A stretch of DNA of 64,000 nt from Odobenus rosmarus divergens (lineage: Eukaryota; Chordata; Mammalia; Carnivora; Odobenidae). The translations under genes and the position numbers were made by a program. Shown piece by piece: positions 33,980-45,047 of this stretch (positions are counted from its first letter, which is position 1; every line of letters begins with the position of its first letter). The DNA lies in assembly GCF_000321225.1 (NCBI RefSeq), contig NW_004450276.1:2452942-2516941 (forward strand), read 5' to 3'. The notes under the pieces are model-generated. The model was not told the DNA's origin. It did no database searches and saw nothing but the letters and a program-made list of their open reading frames with translations.

Positions 33980-34110
33980 TGTTCATCCGTTCAGTTAAAA
34001 AGTAGGTACTGAGCAACTACTCTAGGTGCTAGGTTGCTGTTCTAGGACCTAGGAATGCAGCAGTTAATGAGACAAATACCCTGTTCTAATGAGCTTCCTC
34101 TCTCTCCATA
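33980..34110 (-). repeat. L2 LINE 3' end, antisense
   Basis: GGTACTGAGCAACTACTCTA, GTTCTAGGACCTAGGAATGC, AGCAGTTAATGAGACAAATA and CCCTGTTCTAATGAGCTTCC are the antisense L2 tail, here facing the sense copy just to the left. Confidence 0.65.
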
Positions 34111-34823
34111 TATGAAGCTACTTTGTGACTAAAATGGCACCTAGATTTCCTCTGTAGGATGACTATAATTTTGGTGTATCGAGTTTTATGCAATTCAGAA
34201 TACATACCTTATATAGTTAAGTCACTTGATCATGATGGAGAAAGCTGAGGAGGAAATAAAAAGCAATGAAAGGAAATCAGGTTGGGGGAATTGCATGTAA
34301 GAAACAAACAATTGAATAAAATGACAACCTGAAAATAACTTGGTTATTTGTAGGTTCCTTGTGTCTGTCTACATGGTATCATGACCAAAACATTTAAATC
34401 CAAATCATTTTGTTTTTCTCATAGGCATGACGACAATAGGATTCTATTCCTCTGTGCAATACATTTTACACAGTAGGTATGTTGGAGGCAACGGACGTGC
34501 CTCCTTGAAATGAGGTGAAATCGTAAACCTGAGTGTTAAGCGCCTGTTTGAGCATTTTGCTGTTAATATAAGTATCTTCATATTTACATAGCATTAGAAT
34601 CACCGCATCCTCAGCTTAAGCAGTCAGTCGATCAAATGGCAGTCAATCTAGGGGCCAAAGGAGGCTGAGGGAAGTTGGCAACAGTGGAATACGTCAGTGA
34701 GAATTTGTGTGTTCATTGCTCGCAATTCTGGAAGCTTCAGCAGGAGATGATAGGTCAGCTTTAGTATATGCCCTAATAGAACTGAGAAACTGGTCACACC
34801 AGAAAAGGAACAATTTTGGGGTC
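34111..34823. other. Unique non-coding sequence
   Basis: Nothing recognised. Confidence 0.4.
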
Positions 34824-34920
34824 TTTTTAAAAAGATTTTATTTATCTGAGAGAGAGTGAGCACGAGCAGGGGGAGGGGCAGAGGGACAAGCAGACTCCCC
34901 CTCTGAGCACAGAGCCCAAC
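34824..34920 (-). mobile_element. Can-SINE fragment, antisense, 5'-truncated
   Basis: AAGATTTTATTTATCTGAGA tail, CAGGGGGAGGGGCAGAGGGA and CTGAGCACAGAGCCCAAC, then an abrupt stop before the tRNA-like head. Both Pol III boxes are therefore missing. Confidence 0.92.
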
Positions 34921-35630
34921 TTTTACCTACTGTGAGAACCCAGCTCTTGAATTTCTCATCTACTCCCTGGACTCAACCAAGCCTTTAGGTAGCCATCCTT
35001 AAGTAGATCTTAGGAGAAAAAAATCCACACAGACAAGTGCACCTGCTTGTTATGCATTTCTCCATGGTGGCTGGACCACAGTTACCATGTTTAAGGTGAA
35101 ATTTTCAACTGCACTTCTAACTTGTGAATTATTACTACTACATATTTACCCAAATCTAGGTCAGTGTGTTTGATAGCTAACCATGTTTATCTCATGGTGG
35201 TTCACCTAATGCTTTAAGCCTCATTTGCATGTTGTTTCTGTACGTATCCAGGTGTCCTGTTCTTTTTAGTCATCTTTCTGACTTTTAAAGACTTCTTAAA
35301 CATAATTCTTAAAAAAACATTTCCGACTTAATCTGTATTTCAGAAAACTAATTACCAAATTAGCACTGTGGATATTTTTATTTTCGTTATAACTACTTAA
35401 GAGATGTTTATATAAAGACTTTTTCTTCCAAATGTTTTGTGAGTAGCAGTAAATACTTGTAAAATTCATAGAAATTTTACCAGTTTTATCCAATTGTTTT
35501 TTTTACATTGTGTGATTACCATGGCCTCCTTGTTTCATTTTGCTTTTTTGAAGTGAATATATGAGTATTGTAGTCATTTTAGAGATTGTAACACAGAAGT
35601 AGCCTTAGGTGAAGTGATTCAAAACACTTT
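34921..35630. other. Unique non-coding sequence
   Basis: AT-rich, nothing recognised. Confidence 0.4.
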
Positions 35631-35632
35631 TT

Positions 35633-35772
35633 TTTTTTAAATTGAGATATAATTGACTTACAACATTATATCAGTTTCAGGTGTACAATTTAATGATACA
35701 TGTTACAAAACGATCACAGTAAGTCTAGTTAAAATCCGTCACCACACATAGTTACCATTTTTTTCGTGTTAT
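35633..35772 (-). repeat. L1 3' UTR fragment, antisense
   Basis: TTGAGATATAATTGACTTAC, TCAGGTGTACAATTTAATGA and AAGTCTAGTTAAAATCCGTC match the antisense start of an old L1 3' UTR. Confidence 0.75.
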
Positions 35773-35794
35773 GAGAAACATTGAGATCTACTGT

Positions 35795-36150
35795 CTTAAA
35801 CAGGTGAAGAAATGGATGAAGGGGGTGTCAAAAGGCACAAACTTCTAGTTATAATAAATAAGTCCTGGGACTATAGTTAATAATTCTGTATTATAGGGGT
35901 GCCCAGGGGGCTCACTCGGTTGAGCGTCAGACTCTCGATCTCAGCCTGGGTTATGATCTTGGAGATGTGAGCTTGAGCCCCCGTGGAATGTTGGGCTCTG
36001 CACTCAGCAGGGAGTCTGATGGAGACTCTCTCCCTCTGCCCCTACCCCCACTCACACTCTCTCTTTCTCTCTCCAAAATAAATAAATAAATCTTAAAAAA
36101 GTAATACTATATTATGTATTTGAAAGTTGCTAGGAGAAAAGATCTTAAAG
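35795..36150 (+). repeat. L1 3' end, sense, split by a SINE
   Basis: AAAGGCACAAACTTCTAGTT, ATAAATAAGTCCTGGGACTA and AGTTAATAATTCTGTATTAT before the SINE, then GTATTTGAAAGTTGCTAGGA and GATCTTAAAG after it. Two L1 ends here face each other. Confidence 0.8.
35896..36100 (+). mobile_element. Can-SINE, sense, inside L1
   Basis: Diverged head GGGGTGCCCAGGGGGCTCAC, older middle, tail AAATAAATAAATAAATCTT. It interrupts the L1 word TAATAATTCTGTATTATA, partly restored on the right as TAATACTATATTATG. Confidence 0.92.
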
Positions 36151-36158
36151 TTCTTTAA

Positions 36159-36264
36159 AGTTTTATTTATTTATTTAAGTAATTGCTACACCCAACGGGG
36201 GGCTCAAACTCACTACCTTGAGATCAAGAGTCATGTGCTCTTCCAACTGAGCGAGCTACACACC
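36159..36264 (-). mobile_element. Short tRNA-derived SINE without CT region, antisense
   Basis: Tail (TTTA)n, then AAGTAATTGCTACACCCAAC, GGGGGGCTCAAACTCACTAC and AGAGTCATGTGCTCTTCCAA. This is the carnivore SINE form that keeps only the tRNA-like part. Flanks GAAGTTCTTTAAA / TTAAAGTTCTTTAAA support a target-site duplication. Confidence 0.85.
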
Positions 36265-36481
36265 GCTTGAAGTTCTTTAAATTTAAAATAAAAAAACTAA
36301 AAGTAATTATCTGTGAAGTAATTTATTTTAAATCGATAAAAAATAAGGTCCATTAAGAAATACTGCTATAGAAAATGAGAGTAGACTCTGAAGTGAACTC
36401 TTCATTAAGCCAATTCATAAACTATGTGCTAATTGGTTTAGCCAGTGAGTAAGCCTGCTTGTCTAAGTTGACCACCTTTGA

Positions 36482-37255
36482 TCTACCATCTCCTCTCTCC
36501 TTCACATTCACAAAGTTCTCTCCCCTACCCCTCTCTGGCCTTTCTGCTTCAGAGGCCATCTTCCTAGAAAGGCAGAATAGATTTCCTAAGTAGAGATGTT
36601 AACATCTCAACCCCCTGTTTTATAATCTTGGGTGGCTCCTTATTATTTATAGGATAAATTTCAAACTCAGCCTGGCATTCAAGGCTCTCACAGGATGGGC
36701 GGCTCAGACTTCCCTGCGGTTCCCATACAAACTTTGATGGATTGATTGATTGATTGGCTACTGTCTGTCCTCACTTGAAAATGTCTTGTACCCAATGACC
36801 CCAGCTTTCTTCTCAGGCCTGGTTCAAATCCTGTTCCTTTTGGGGGGTCTTCTGTGTTGCCCATGGAGGCCCATCCTCTGATCCTGGGATCTGTTCACTG
36901 TTTGTCTTGCTAATTACTTGCTGACAATTTCTGCCTCACTTTTTTTTTTTTTTTAAAGATTTTATTTATTTCTTTGACAGAGAGAGACACAGCAAGAGAG
37001 GGAACACAAGCAGGGGGAGCTGGAGAGGGAGAAGCAGGCTCTCCATGGAGCAGGGAGCCAATGTGGGGCTCGATCCCAGGACCCCGGGATCATGACCCGA
37101 GCCGAAGGCAGACGCTTAACGACTGAGCCACCCAGGTGCCCCACTGCCTCACGTTTTTAAAGATTGTGTATGCTTTGAAGGCTAGGTATGAACTTATGAG
37201 TTCCTCATTTTCCCTTCTGTCTCCTGGTCCAGGAAGTTACTATCATGCAGTGTTT
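36482..37255 (+). repeat. L2 LINE fragment, sense, split by a SINE
   Basis: CTTTCTTCTCAGGCCTGGTT, GGCCCATCCTCTGATCCTGG and GTTCACTGTTTGTCTTGC before the SINE, then ATGCTTTGAAGGCTAGGTAT after it, have the order of an L2 3' region. Moderate confidence in family. Confidence 0.45.
36940..37142 (-). mobile_element. Can-SINE, antisense
   Basis: Long poly(T), AAAGATTTTATTTATTTCTT, young body, head end CTGAGCCACCCAGGTGCCC. Target word CTGCCTCAC at 36931-36939 and 37144-37152. Confidence 0.95.
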
Positions 37256-37289
37256 AATAGCATCCTTTTTTTTTTTTTCTTAAGCTGTG

Positions 37290-37460
37290 ACTAGACAGGC
37301 GGTGTGATGTGGTCGAGAAAAGCGTGCATTTGAGCTAAAGGGTCTGAATTCACATCCTTGCCTTATGCATTCCTAGGAGCTCTCCAACTTTGTCCACGGC
37401 ACCTAGCATCTCTGAATACCAATTTTGTTTTCTTGAAGAATCGTAAGGATAATAATACCA
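37290..37460 (+). repeat. MIR SINE fragment, sense
   Basis: GTGTGATGTGGTCGAGAAAA, GGGTCTGAATTCACATCCTT and GAAGAATCGTAAGGATAATA fit the MIR head, core and 3' order. Confidence 0.6.
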
Positions 37461-37990
37461 ATCAAATTGGTTTGGTTGAAGAACAAACTAAGTTGCAGGA
37501 AGTATGTTCCATGTCATAAACTACTATAAAAATGTCAACATGGAGGTTATTTTTGTGAATGCCTTTTAAAATAATGTGGCCTTCAATGCAGTTCATTCTT
37601 CTGGTCTACCCTTGTCTTTTTTCCTACATCTTCAGCCTATTCCTTTCCCCTGCCTGTTCTCATACTACTACTTAGGACCTGCGGCTTTCTCCCATGTGTC
37701 ACTACAAAATTTGCCCTACTTGCTTTGTATCTCCTTTCTCGATTTTCCTCTCTATGTCAAAGCCCCATTTCCCATGCAGTATTTCTTTCTTCATTATTAT
37801 TTAGCTTTCTTTCTTCTCAGGGTTCAATACTGACAGGAGATGGAAGAGTTCTCATAAAATCCAGAGGTCTATACAAATTCTGTTTTGGTTTTGTTGGTTT
37901 TGTTTGTTTTATGGTAGCATTTTAGGCAAAAGCTGTCTTATTCATATGCACAGGTTTGGAAAGGTAGAGGTAGAAGGAGAGGTGGAAATT
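37461..37990. other. Unique non-coding sequence
   Basis: Pyrimidine-rich with a short open frame at 37576-37833 that reflects composition. Nothing recognised. Confidence 0.4.
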
Positions 37991-37999
37991 CATCTAATC

Positions 38000-38130
38000 T
38001 GGTCCATTTGGTTAAAGGATGAGAACAAATGTCCAGAGGACTTAAGTGACTTGCCCTGGATCTCAAGGTTAATTACTGATGGAGTTGATAGTTAAAACTG
38101 TTTCCTGAGTTCAGCCCACTCTTGTTTCTT
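38000..38130 (-). repeat. MIR SINE fragment, antisense
   Basis: GAGAACAAATGTCCAGAGGA, TTAAGTGACTTGCCCTGGAT and the AATTACTGATGGAGTTGATA part follow antisense MIR. Confidence 0.6.
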
Positions 38131-38214
38131 TGTACTTTTGCTATCCACTGTATTGTGTGTCCCGTCCTAGAGTTTAGCTGAGGACATTATCTAGGGGTTA
38201 GTTTGTTCCCAGCA

Positions 38215-38345
38215 GGCAATTTAGCTGATTGACTTTGGGTAAGTTATCTAACCTCTCTGGCCTTGAGATTCTCATCAGAATAGGAGAGGACCAGCTACTC
38301 TGCAAGGCATCTTTATAATTCCCCATCTTCCTTCATCTAACAAAC
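38215..38345 (+). repeat. MIR SINE fragment, sense
   Basis: TTGACTTTGGGTAAGTTATC, TAACCTCTCTGGCCTTGAGA and TTCTCATCAGAATAGGAGAG are the MIR core. Confidence 0.7.
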
Positions 38346-41300
38346 TCTTTGATGACCAATTATTTACAAGTATGAGGTGAGTTGGATTCTTGCACATGGT
38401 TTGCCTTTGTGGTGGGGTTTTTTTTTTTTTTTTCTCCAAATGACACTCAATGTTGAACTTCTTTTGCTACATTACTGTATTTTGATCTGCACAACCAATT
38501 AAGCCTGTCCAGTATTTGGTTAAATTATTTCTAATTAAAACATCACGGCTTCCTTGGCAGAAATCCTGTCCTTGTACTACAGAGATGTTTGGCAAGATTT
38601 TTGTTATCATTTTTTAAAAGACTGTGGGAAAATGAAGCATTTTGTTGAAATATTTTCTTTGAATCATAATGTTGAGACAGAACAATGTGACATTCTTTTA
38701 TATACCACCTGAAAGTTAACAAAAGAGACACATTATTTTTCATTTAAGGACCAGTGTAGTATTAATTATTCATGGGTTTCTTTGTATACCTTCCCATACA
38801 AATTGTTCACAATTTGAAACCAATGCACACCAAGAGAGAAATGTGTACAAGTATCTTGTTGAAATAATAATGATAGAATATGTTAGCTAATTTGGCTTGT
38901 GGGTGATTCAAAATCCAGTAAGTTACTAAGTCTTTTAACTTTACACAAACTAACATTCAAATTCCCTTTAAATTCCTAGAAAATCATTCTACTTATTTAA
39001 ATAAATGGAAATGAACCATGAGCAGTATGTTTTTTCCCTGTCGACCTGGGTTCCTATAATGTTTGCTAGCCCTCCATTGAGAACTAGGAGCCTTTCTGTG
39101 TCAGGTGTAGGTCAGGTGATAAAACCACTTACCAAAAGAGTGAATGAATATCCCCTGGCCCAACATTTTCTTGGGTCTGTTTTGCTTTTAGTAATCAATT
39201 AATATATTACATCAAAAATTGATTTTGTTTGGTTGTGGAATTTTCACTCTGTCTGCCAGACCATCATTTCCTGAAGTGCTTGCAAATAGTCATTTTTTGT
39301 CTTTCGGTGTCTGAGAGCCTATTTTAAGAGCATTGCCAAGCGTGGGAAACTAATAGCACTATATCCCAGCTGTGGAAACAGAATCACTATGATAATGCAC
39401 TTTAGCTTCCTGCAAAAGGATTTCTTGAGGGCCACAGTGAGAATCTAGTTCGAGGCATAGAAGAAACATGTACCATGATGGCAGTGAGCATTCTGAAGTG
39501 GTAAGAAACTCCTTTTAAAGTCATTGACATCTAGCATTTTTAATCAGTTTTTATAATAATTTCAAAGTTTGTTTTTAAACTTTCCTCGCAAGTGCCTGGC
39601 ATCACAGAAATGTCAAACAAATCTCTCGTTTCTGGAGGAATAGCACAAATGCTGAAATAGGTCAGAACAAAGTTCGAAATCAAACACATTTTGGAATTTT
39701 ATTATTTGTTATATTTGAGATTATTTTTGTACTTTAACTTGGATTTGAAATGGTTATCTGTATCTTACAGTGTCTATGAAACGGTGTTTTAAAAAGTCTG
39801 TGTAAGTGTACTGATGGCAGTTAAGATTAACAAAAAATTCTTGATTTACCAGTGAAATCATATCTGTTAAATATAATTGAAAGTAATTGAATTGAGAATT
39901 TTTACATCATAAAACACTCTTTGGATCATTTGTAAATAGTAAACCGTTAGTAAAATCTCACTCTTTGCTTAAACATTAAATGCATTCCGTAAACATCAAA
40001 AAACATTTAAATTAAGAGTATATATATATATAGAGTAGCACATTGTTCTCAACCCATAAAATATGTAAAAATCCACATCAATCCATACATTCTGCATTAT
40101 GAACAGTTAGTGTTTCTTATACGCAAATAAAAATGAAGTTAAACTTCAAGAATTATAGACATAGTTTTGAAAGTGTCAAAAGGTATTTTGAACCTTATGT
40201 TCCTTTGAAATACTGTATTTGATTCAAATTCAGTAATTACATTTCTGATTCCTTCATATCTTGATGAACTTAGATGATAATTTGATCTGATTCTACAAAG
40301 ATTTATAAACTCTGTGTTCAGTAAATAATACCATAGTTTAACTGTTAAGAAATAAACCCGCATCAAATAGTCAATTTCAGTTTTCTGGTCATATTCCACT
40401 AAAAACCAAATTCCCTTTTTAGGTGTGTGTAGGCATCATAGAATGAGATGATTTCACTTCTTGTCATCCAGCCAGAAGGAAAGAAATTTCCCAAAAAGCA
40501 ACTGAAATTTCTACTTTAAACATAGCAAGTTGAAATCACACAGTTTTCTATTTAATTTGATTTCTTTATTCCAACCATTGGCATAAGATCACGATGATAG
40601 GTACAATTCCAGAATGAGAGTTGAAGGTTTTTGCCATAAATTTCAAAATGGTCTTCTCTAATATGGTCAGAGTTTTTTAAGACCTCCTTTTGTCTTTTGA
40701 TCTTCGCTCTCAGGCACTGTCGAGATAAGCAAACATTTTTTAAAGAGCAGGATAGGACTCCCTTCAGATGTTCCTAGGAATTTAAAGTTGCAAAATTATA
40801 AGTTTTCAGAATAAGACACTTAAAACTCCTACTAAATAAATAGCACGGAAATGCATGCAGCGGTTAAGTCCTACTGTCCCTTATTACGGTCTGCACTGCA
40901 TGTGGCTCATGCGGGTTTTTCAAACTATTTAAGAGTTGCACTCAAGCATAAGCTGTCAAAGAGGAAAAAGTATTTTGAGGAATGATGTTGACATTTTAGG
41001 AAAGCATTCCTGAAAATGAGCTCCAGGTTTTTGTTACTTTTTAATAAAGAGTGTAAGTGAATGCAGAAATTAGTTCTTAGAATACACCCCAAAGAGTATT
41101 TTAGGAATACAAACATTCATTAATTAGCCCTTGTGTGTTTAAAATACACACCTGTTGGATATGGTTATGCACAGAAGCCAATTTTTCATGAATAATTTCT
41201 ATCATTTTTTGTATAATTTAAGGAACCATATGTTCTATAATGAAAAAATATTTAAAGTCTGCAATCGTGTTAAACAGTTACAGTATGAGTCACTATACAT

Positions 41301-41485
41301 ACATACATATATATATACTTTTTAAATGCTGCCCTAAGTGTGACAACAGGAACTTAAAGGATTTGAAGCATGCTATTAATTTAAAATCACTGTAAATTTA
41401 TTAATTTAGGCCATTTTGTTTATTGAGACCAAATTTGGAAACTTTCCTGTGTTTAAGTATTAAAATGATTTTTTTAAAAATCTAA
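38346..41485. other. Long stretch without recognised repeats
   Basis: About 3.1 kb of AT-rich DNA where no SINE, LINE, LTR or DNA transposon was recognised, in a window otherwise hit every 1-2 kb. It holds a T17 run near 38417, (TA)n at 40020-40032 and 41303-41318, and many stop codons in all frames. No gene is supported. It could contain conserved regulatory sequence. Confidence 0.45.
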
Positions 41486-41878
41486 GGGGCACCTGGGTGG
41501 CTCAGTTGGTTAAGTGTCTGACTCTTGATTTTGGCTTCAGGTCATGATCTCAGGGTTGTGAGATTGAGCCTGAGTCAGGCTCTGCGCCAGGCATAGAGCT
41601 TGCTTAAGAATCTCTCTCTCCAGGGGCGCCTGTGTGGCTCAGATGGTTAAGCATCTGCCTTTGGCTCGGGTTGTGATCCCAGGGGCCTGGGATCAAGCCC
41701 CACATCGGGCTCCTGGCTCAGCGGGGAGCCTGCTTCTCCCTCTGTTTCTCCCTCTGCCTCTCCCCCTGCTTGTGCTCTCTCTCTTTGTATCTCTGTGTCT
41801 CAAATGAATAAATAAAATCTTTAAAGAAAAAAAACTCTCTCTCCCTCTGGCCCTCCACCCCCGCTAAAAAAAAAAAAA
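41486..41878 (+). mobile_element. Can-SINE (older), sense, interrupted by a younger SINE
   Basis: First part 41486-41622: head GGGGCACCTGGGTGGCTCAG, older middle GTCTGACTCTTGATTTTGGC, up to AGAATCTCTCTCTC. It resumes at 41835 with CTCTCTCTCCCTCTGG and a poly(A) near 41865. Confidence 0.93.
41623..41832 (+). mobile_element. Can-SINE (younger), sense, nested
   Basis: Head GGGGCGCCTGTGTGGCTCAG, middle GCATCTGCCTTTGGCTCGGG, duplicated CT modules, tail AAATGAATAAATAAAATC. It sits inside the CT tract of the older SINE. The CTCTCTCTCC word flanks it. Confidence 0.94.
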
Positions 41879-42592
41879 GAAAGAAAAAGAAAAGTCTGAA
41901 AACTAGATTGAAATATTCATTGAGTACTTAGATTTGTATTTGTTTTATAAGAAGAGGCCTGCGTAACCATTTAAGAAAACTGACTTTAGTAATTCTTCTA
42001 GGTTTTATAACTAGCCAGAACTGGTAAATTTTACTGATATCATAAAGAACAGTGATATGCACTTAAAAAATAAATTATTTTCCATTTCTTTTAGCTCCAA
42101 AGTCCTTTTTCTGTTTTTCTTCTTGTGAGTCAAATACTCTATTTGTATTACTAATATTTTTTTGTAGTTTTGTCATTATCGTTGAATATTTGAGATGTCC
42201 TTTACTTCACTACAGTATAGGTAACAGTAGTCTAAATTTGATATTTCTAATACATCCATATCTAAATTTTAATTTTTGTGGGAAGGTAAGAATTGTCATT
42301 GATGTGGTCTTATTTGTAATAAGAAACATATATCAGTAAGAAACATATAAAAACATGCTACATTTGAGAGGACTGCCTTATTTAAGAAGGTATATTTCCT
42401 TGTCGTGTCTTGTTAAAGAGTATGGAATGGGGCCAGTAGTGAAAATCATAAGAAGGGAGAAGGTATGTGTCTTTCCAGTTCAGAAACTAAGTGAACTTAC
42501 TAGGAAATGGGCCACCAACTCCCCATTCTTAGAAGTAGCTATCCTGCTTTTGGCATGCTCGAGCCAGAAGGACTTTTTCTGTTGATTGAAAT
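41879..42592. other. Unique non-coding sequence
   Basis: Nothing recognised. The short frame at 42355-42585 has no familiar features. Confidence 0.4.
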
Positions 42593-42905
42593 ATTCTGTA
42601 TCTATGGTGTCCAGTGTGGTAGCCACGTGTGGCTATTGAATACTTGAAACATGGCAATGGAAGAATTGAATATGTAATTAAATTTAAATAGTCCTATGGT
42701 AGCTTCTACTGGACTCCTTTCTACCCAGAGTGTTGCTCCATGGACCAGCAGTTCCAGCATCACCTGGGAGCTTGCTAGGAATGCAGAATCTCAGGCCCCA
42801 CTTCACACCTACTTAAACGGAATTCTTGTGCAAGCTCTCCAGGTTGATCACGTGTTTATCGTCATTTAGCAGAGCTGGTCCAATAGGCATTCTTACGCAG
42901 ACTAG
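42593..42905 (+). mobile_element. hAT MER element with an inserted MER5
   Basis: GTGGTAGCCACGTGTGGCTA, TTGAATACTTGAAACATGGC and TATGGTAGCTTCTACTGGAC form a non-autonomous hAT relic (GTAGCCACATGTGGCTA class). A terminal piece, AGCAGAGCTGGTCCAATAGG, lies at 42871-42890. Between them (about 42727-42862) lies a MER5A-like element. Confidence 0.6.
42727..42862 (-). mobile_element. MER5A-type hAT element, nested
   Basis: GACCAGCAGTTCCAGCATCA, CCTGGGAGCTTGCTAGGAAT, GCAGAATCTCAGGCCCCACT and AGCTCTCCAGGTTGAT follow MER5A closely. Confidence 0.8.
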
Positions 42906-42974
42906 ATGGTTAGATGAGATGAGGGAGCCTATAATTTTTTAATTTCAGAGAAGTTAATTATTTGAGATTCATAG

Positions 42975-43215
42975 AGAGGTAAGGAGCCTCCACTTTGAGG
43001 TTAGACCGCAGGTAGAAATGCAGCTTTGCCACGTATTGGCGGTGAGCGACTTTAGGCATACTGTTCTATCTAGGGCTCAGTTCCCCCTGTGTAAGGGAGG
43101 GATACTGATGATGAAATAGGACCGGCCCCAGTGTTGTGAGGATGAACTGACATAACGTAAGCAAAGTGTTTACACACACAGTAAACCCTCAAGAGGATTG
43201 GTTTAACTCCTGTTG
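42975..43215 (+). repeat. MIR SINE, sense, near full length
   Basis: GCAGCTTTGCCACGTATTGG, GGGCTCAGTTCCCCCTGTGT, GTTGTGAGGATGAACTGACA and CAGTAAACCCTCAAGAGG give the MIR order from the middle to the 3' end. Confidence 0.75.
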
Positions 43216-43526
43216 TTGTTAACTCATGTTACAGAAAGTTGTGCCTGATTTCAAATGAGACAGGTGGACGAAACTGAGCAGACTCTGTCTTTCTTCTAAT
43301 CTAAATGGGCTTTGCAAAGTCTCAAACAATGGCTGCTTGTCTTAAAAGAGGGTCTGAGGCCAGTGGTTGGATTTTTGGTCACGTGTTACATTTTTAGGAT
43401 TAAAGTGAGAAGCAGTGACCCAGCCTCTTTAAACTCTGAAAGGGTCCTTAAATTGCAGACCTAGAAGCATAGCTGCAGCTTCTTGCTGCTTTTACTTTTA
43501 AATTCCCCTTTCCCTTCCTCTCCTAG

Positions 43527-43716
43527 AGTTGTCGGAAGCCCCAGATGCTGTAAAATGTCTTGAAAATTCTGCCTCTCTCTGCCGGGGCCACCACAAAGTG
43601 AGGTTCTGCCCTCCCGGTTGCAAGATTCGGAGGGAGGTGTTTGGAGGGCCTTCTCTGGAGTACAGACAGAATTTCCTTTTCAGCAAATTCTATGTTTTAA
43701 AAAGAATGAACCTAGG
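43527..43716 (+). other. Candidate internal exon (hypothetical)
   Basis: A strong 3' splice signal precedes it: a long pyrimidine tract (CCCCTTTCCCTTCCTCTCCT) ending in AG at 43525-43526. It ends CTAGG, followed by donor-like GTGAGC from 43717. Exactly one of the three frames is open through all 190 bases (62 codons, from 43529); both others hit stops early. The peptide has a cysteine-rich centre, RFCPPGCKIRREVFGG, whose CPPGC...VFG spacing recalls the start of an LCCL domain, but the later conserved LCCL residues are absent. No gene is identified. It may be an exon of a neighbouring gene or chance. Confidence 0.3.
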
Positions 43717-43829
43717 GTGAGCTCAAACTATTAGTCACAAGTTTTCATCTTTATTGATGGTGCTTCATCAGGAAGCTAATCCATGTGGCGGTAGGAGCCG
43801 TCTCTTAGTTAAAAATAAAAGCACATCGT

Positions 43830-44187
43830 TACTTAAAATTCCCATCATTCTTTTCACACTAAAAACATAGTCCATGCTTACAGAATATAATTTTCAAAGT
43901 ACTTTTTATAATTGAGCCATTCTCCCACTGTTGGATATTTAGATTGTTTTACACATACATACACATATGTATACACACATACACACACATATATAGACGA
44001 TGTGGGTGTGTATCATCCCATGTGAACATTCTCGTACATATTTCTTTGCATCTTTATTTCCTTCACATAGATTCTGGAAAAGAATTCCTGAATATATACT
44101 TTTTAAAAGAGTAATATGTCTTTCCAAGTTGCTTTTCAGAAAGGCTGCATTAAGTTAGACATCTACCAGCAGTGTTTGAGTTCATTT
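43830..44187 (-). repeat. HAL1/L1 fragment, antisense, with (CA/TA) repeats
   Basis: AATTGAGCCATTCTCCCACT, AAGAATTCCTGAATATATAC and ACATCTACCAGCAGTGTTTG follow antisense HAL1. A mixed ACAC/ATAC microsatellite at 43951-43996 interrupts it. Confidence 0.6.
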
Positions 44188-44227
44188 CACTGTAGTATTG
44201 ACTGTCATTTTTTAGATGGTTAATTTG

Positions 44228-44915
44228 ATGGGATGGAATATTATTCAGCCATTGAAAGGAAGTCCTGACATTTGCAACAACACAGATGGCCCTTGAGGAC
44301 ACTATGCTGAGAGAAAAAATTCCGACAGAGAAAGACAAATACTCTATAATTTCACTTACATGTGGGAGGTGGTCAAAATGGATGCAGTTGGTCCAAACGT
44401 ACCAATTTCCAGTTATACGATAAATAAGTTCCAGGGATATAATGTTCAGCATGGTGATTGTAGTTAACAATATTATATTGTATATTTGGAAGTTTCTAAA
44501 AGACTGGATCACTCTTTTTTTTTTTTAAGATTTTATTTATTTATTGGCAGAGAGAGAGACAGCGAGAGAGGGAACACAAGCAGGGGGAGTGGGAGAGGGA
44601 GAAGCAGGCTTCCCGCTGAGAAGGGAGCCCGATGCGGGGCTCGATCCCAGGACCCTGGGACCATGACCAGAGCTGAAGGCAGACGCTTAACGACTGAGCC
44701 ACCCAGGCGCCCCCTCTAAAAGACTGGATCTTAAAAGTTCTCATCACAAGAAAAAAAATTTGTAACCATGTGTAGTGATGGATGTTAACTAGATTTATTG
44801 TGATGATCATTTGATAACATGCAATGAATGCATACACATATCAAACCATTTTTTATATACCCAAAACTAATGTTATATGTCAATTATATCTCAATTTAAA
44901 AAATAAAAATAAATA
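44228..44915 (+). mobile_element. L1 LINE 3' end, sense, split by a SINE
   Basis: GGAATATTATTCAGCCATTG and CACTATGCTGAGAGAAAAAA (ORF2 end), then the 3' UTR with ATAAATAAGTTCCAGGGATA. After the SINE come GATCTTAAAAGTTCTCATCA and TGTCAATTATATCTCAATTT and an A-rich tail. It inserted into an antisense HAL1 whose pieces lie on both sides. Confidence 0.9.
44511..44714 (-). mobile_element. Can-SINE, antisense, inside L1
   Basis: Poly(T), young body with CAGCGAGAGAGGGAACACAA, head end CTGAGCCACCCAGGCGCCCC. Perfect target-site duplication TCTAAAAGACTGGATC at 44495-44510 and 44715-44730. Confidence 0.97.
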
Positions 44916-44929
44916 AAAAATAAAAAAAG

Positions 44930-45020
44930 TTTTAAAATAATTTGATAGGCAAAAATATCTCATTTTTAAACATCTGCATTTTTTTATTATGATGAGGTTA
45001 AATATTTTTTCATATTTTTT
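44930..45020 (-). repeat. HAL1/L1 fragment, antisense (continuation)
   Basis: GATAGGCAAAAATATCTCAT and GATGAGGTTAAATATTTTTT continue the antisense element at 43830-44187. Confidence 0.5.
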
Positions 45021-45047
45021 AGCCATAGTTGTTTCTTCCTTACTTAT

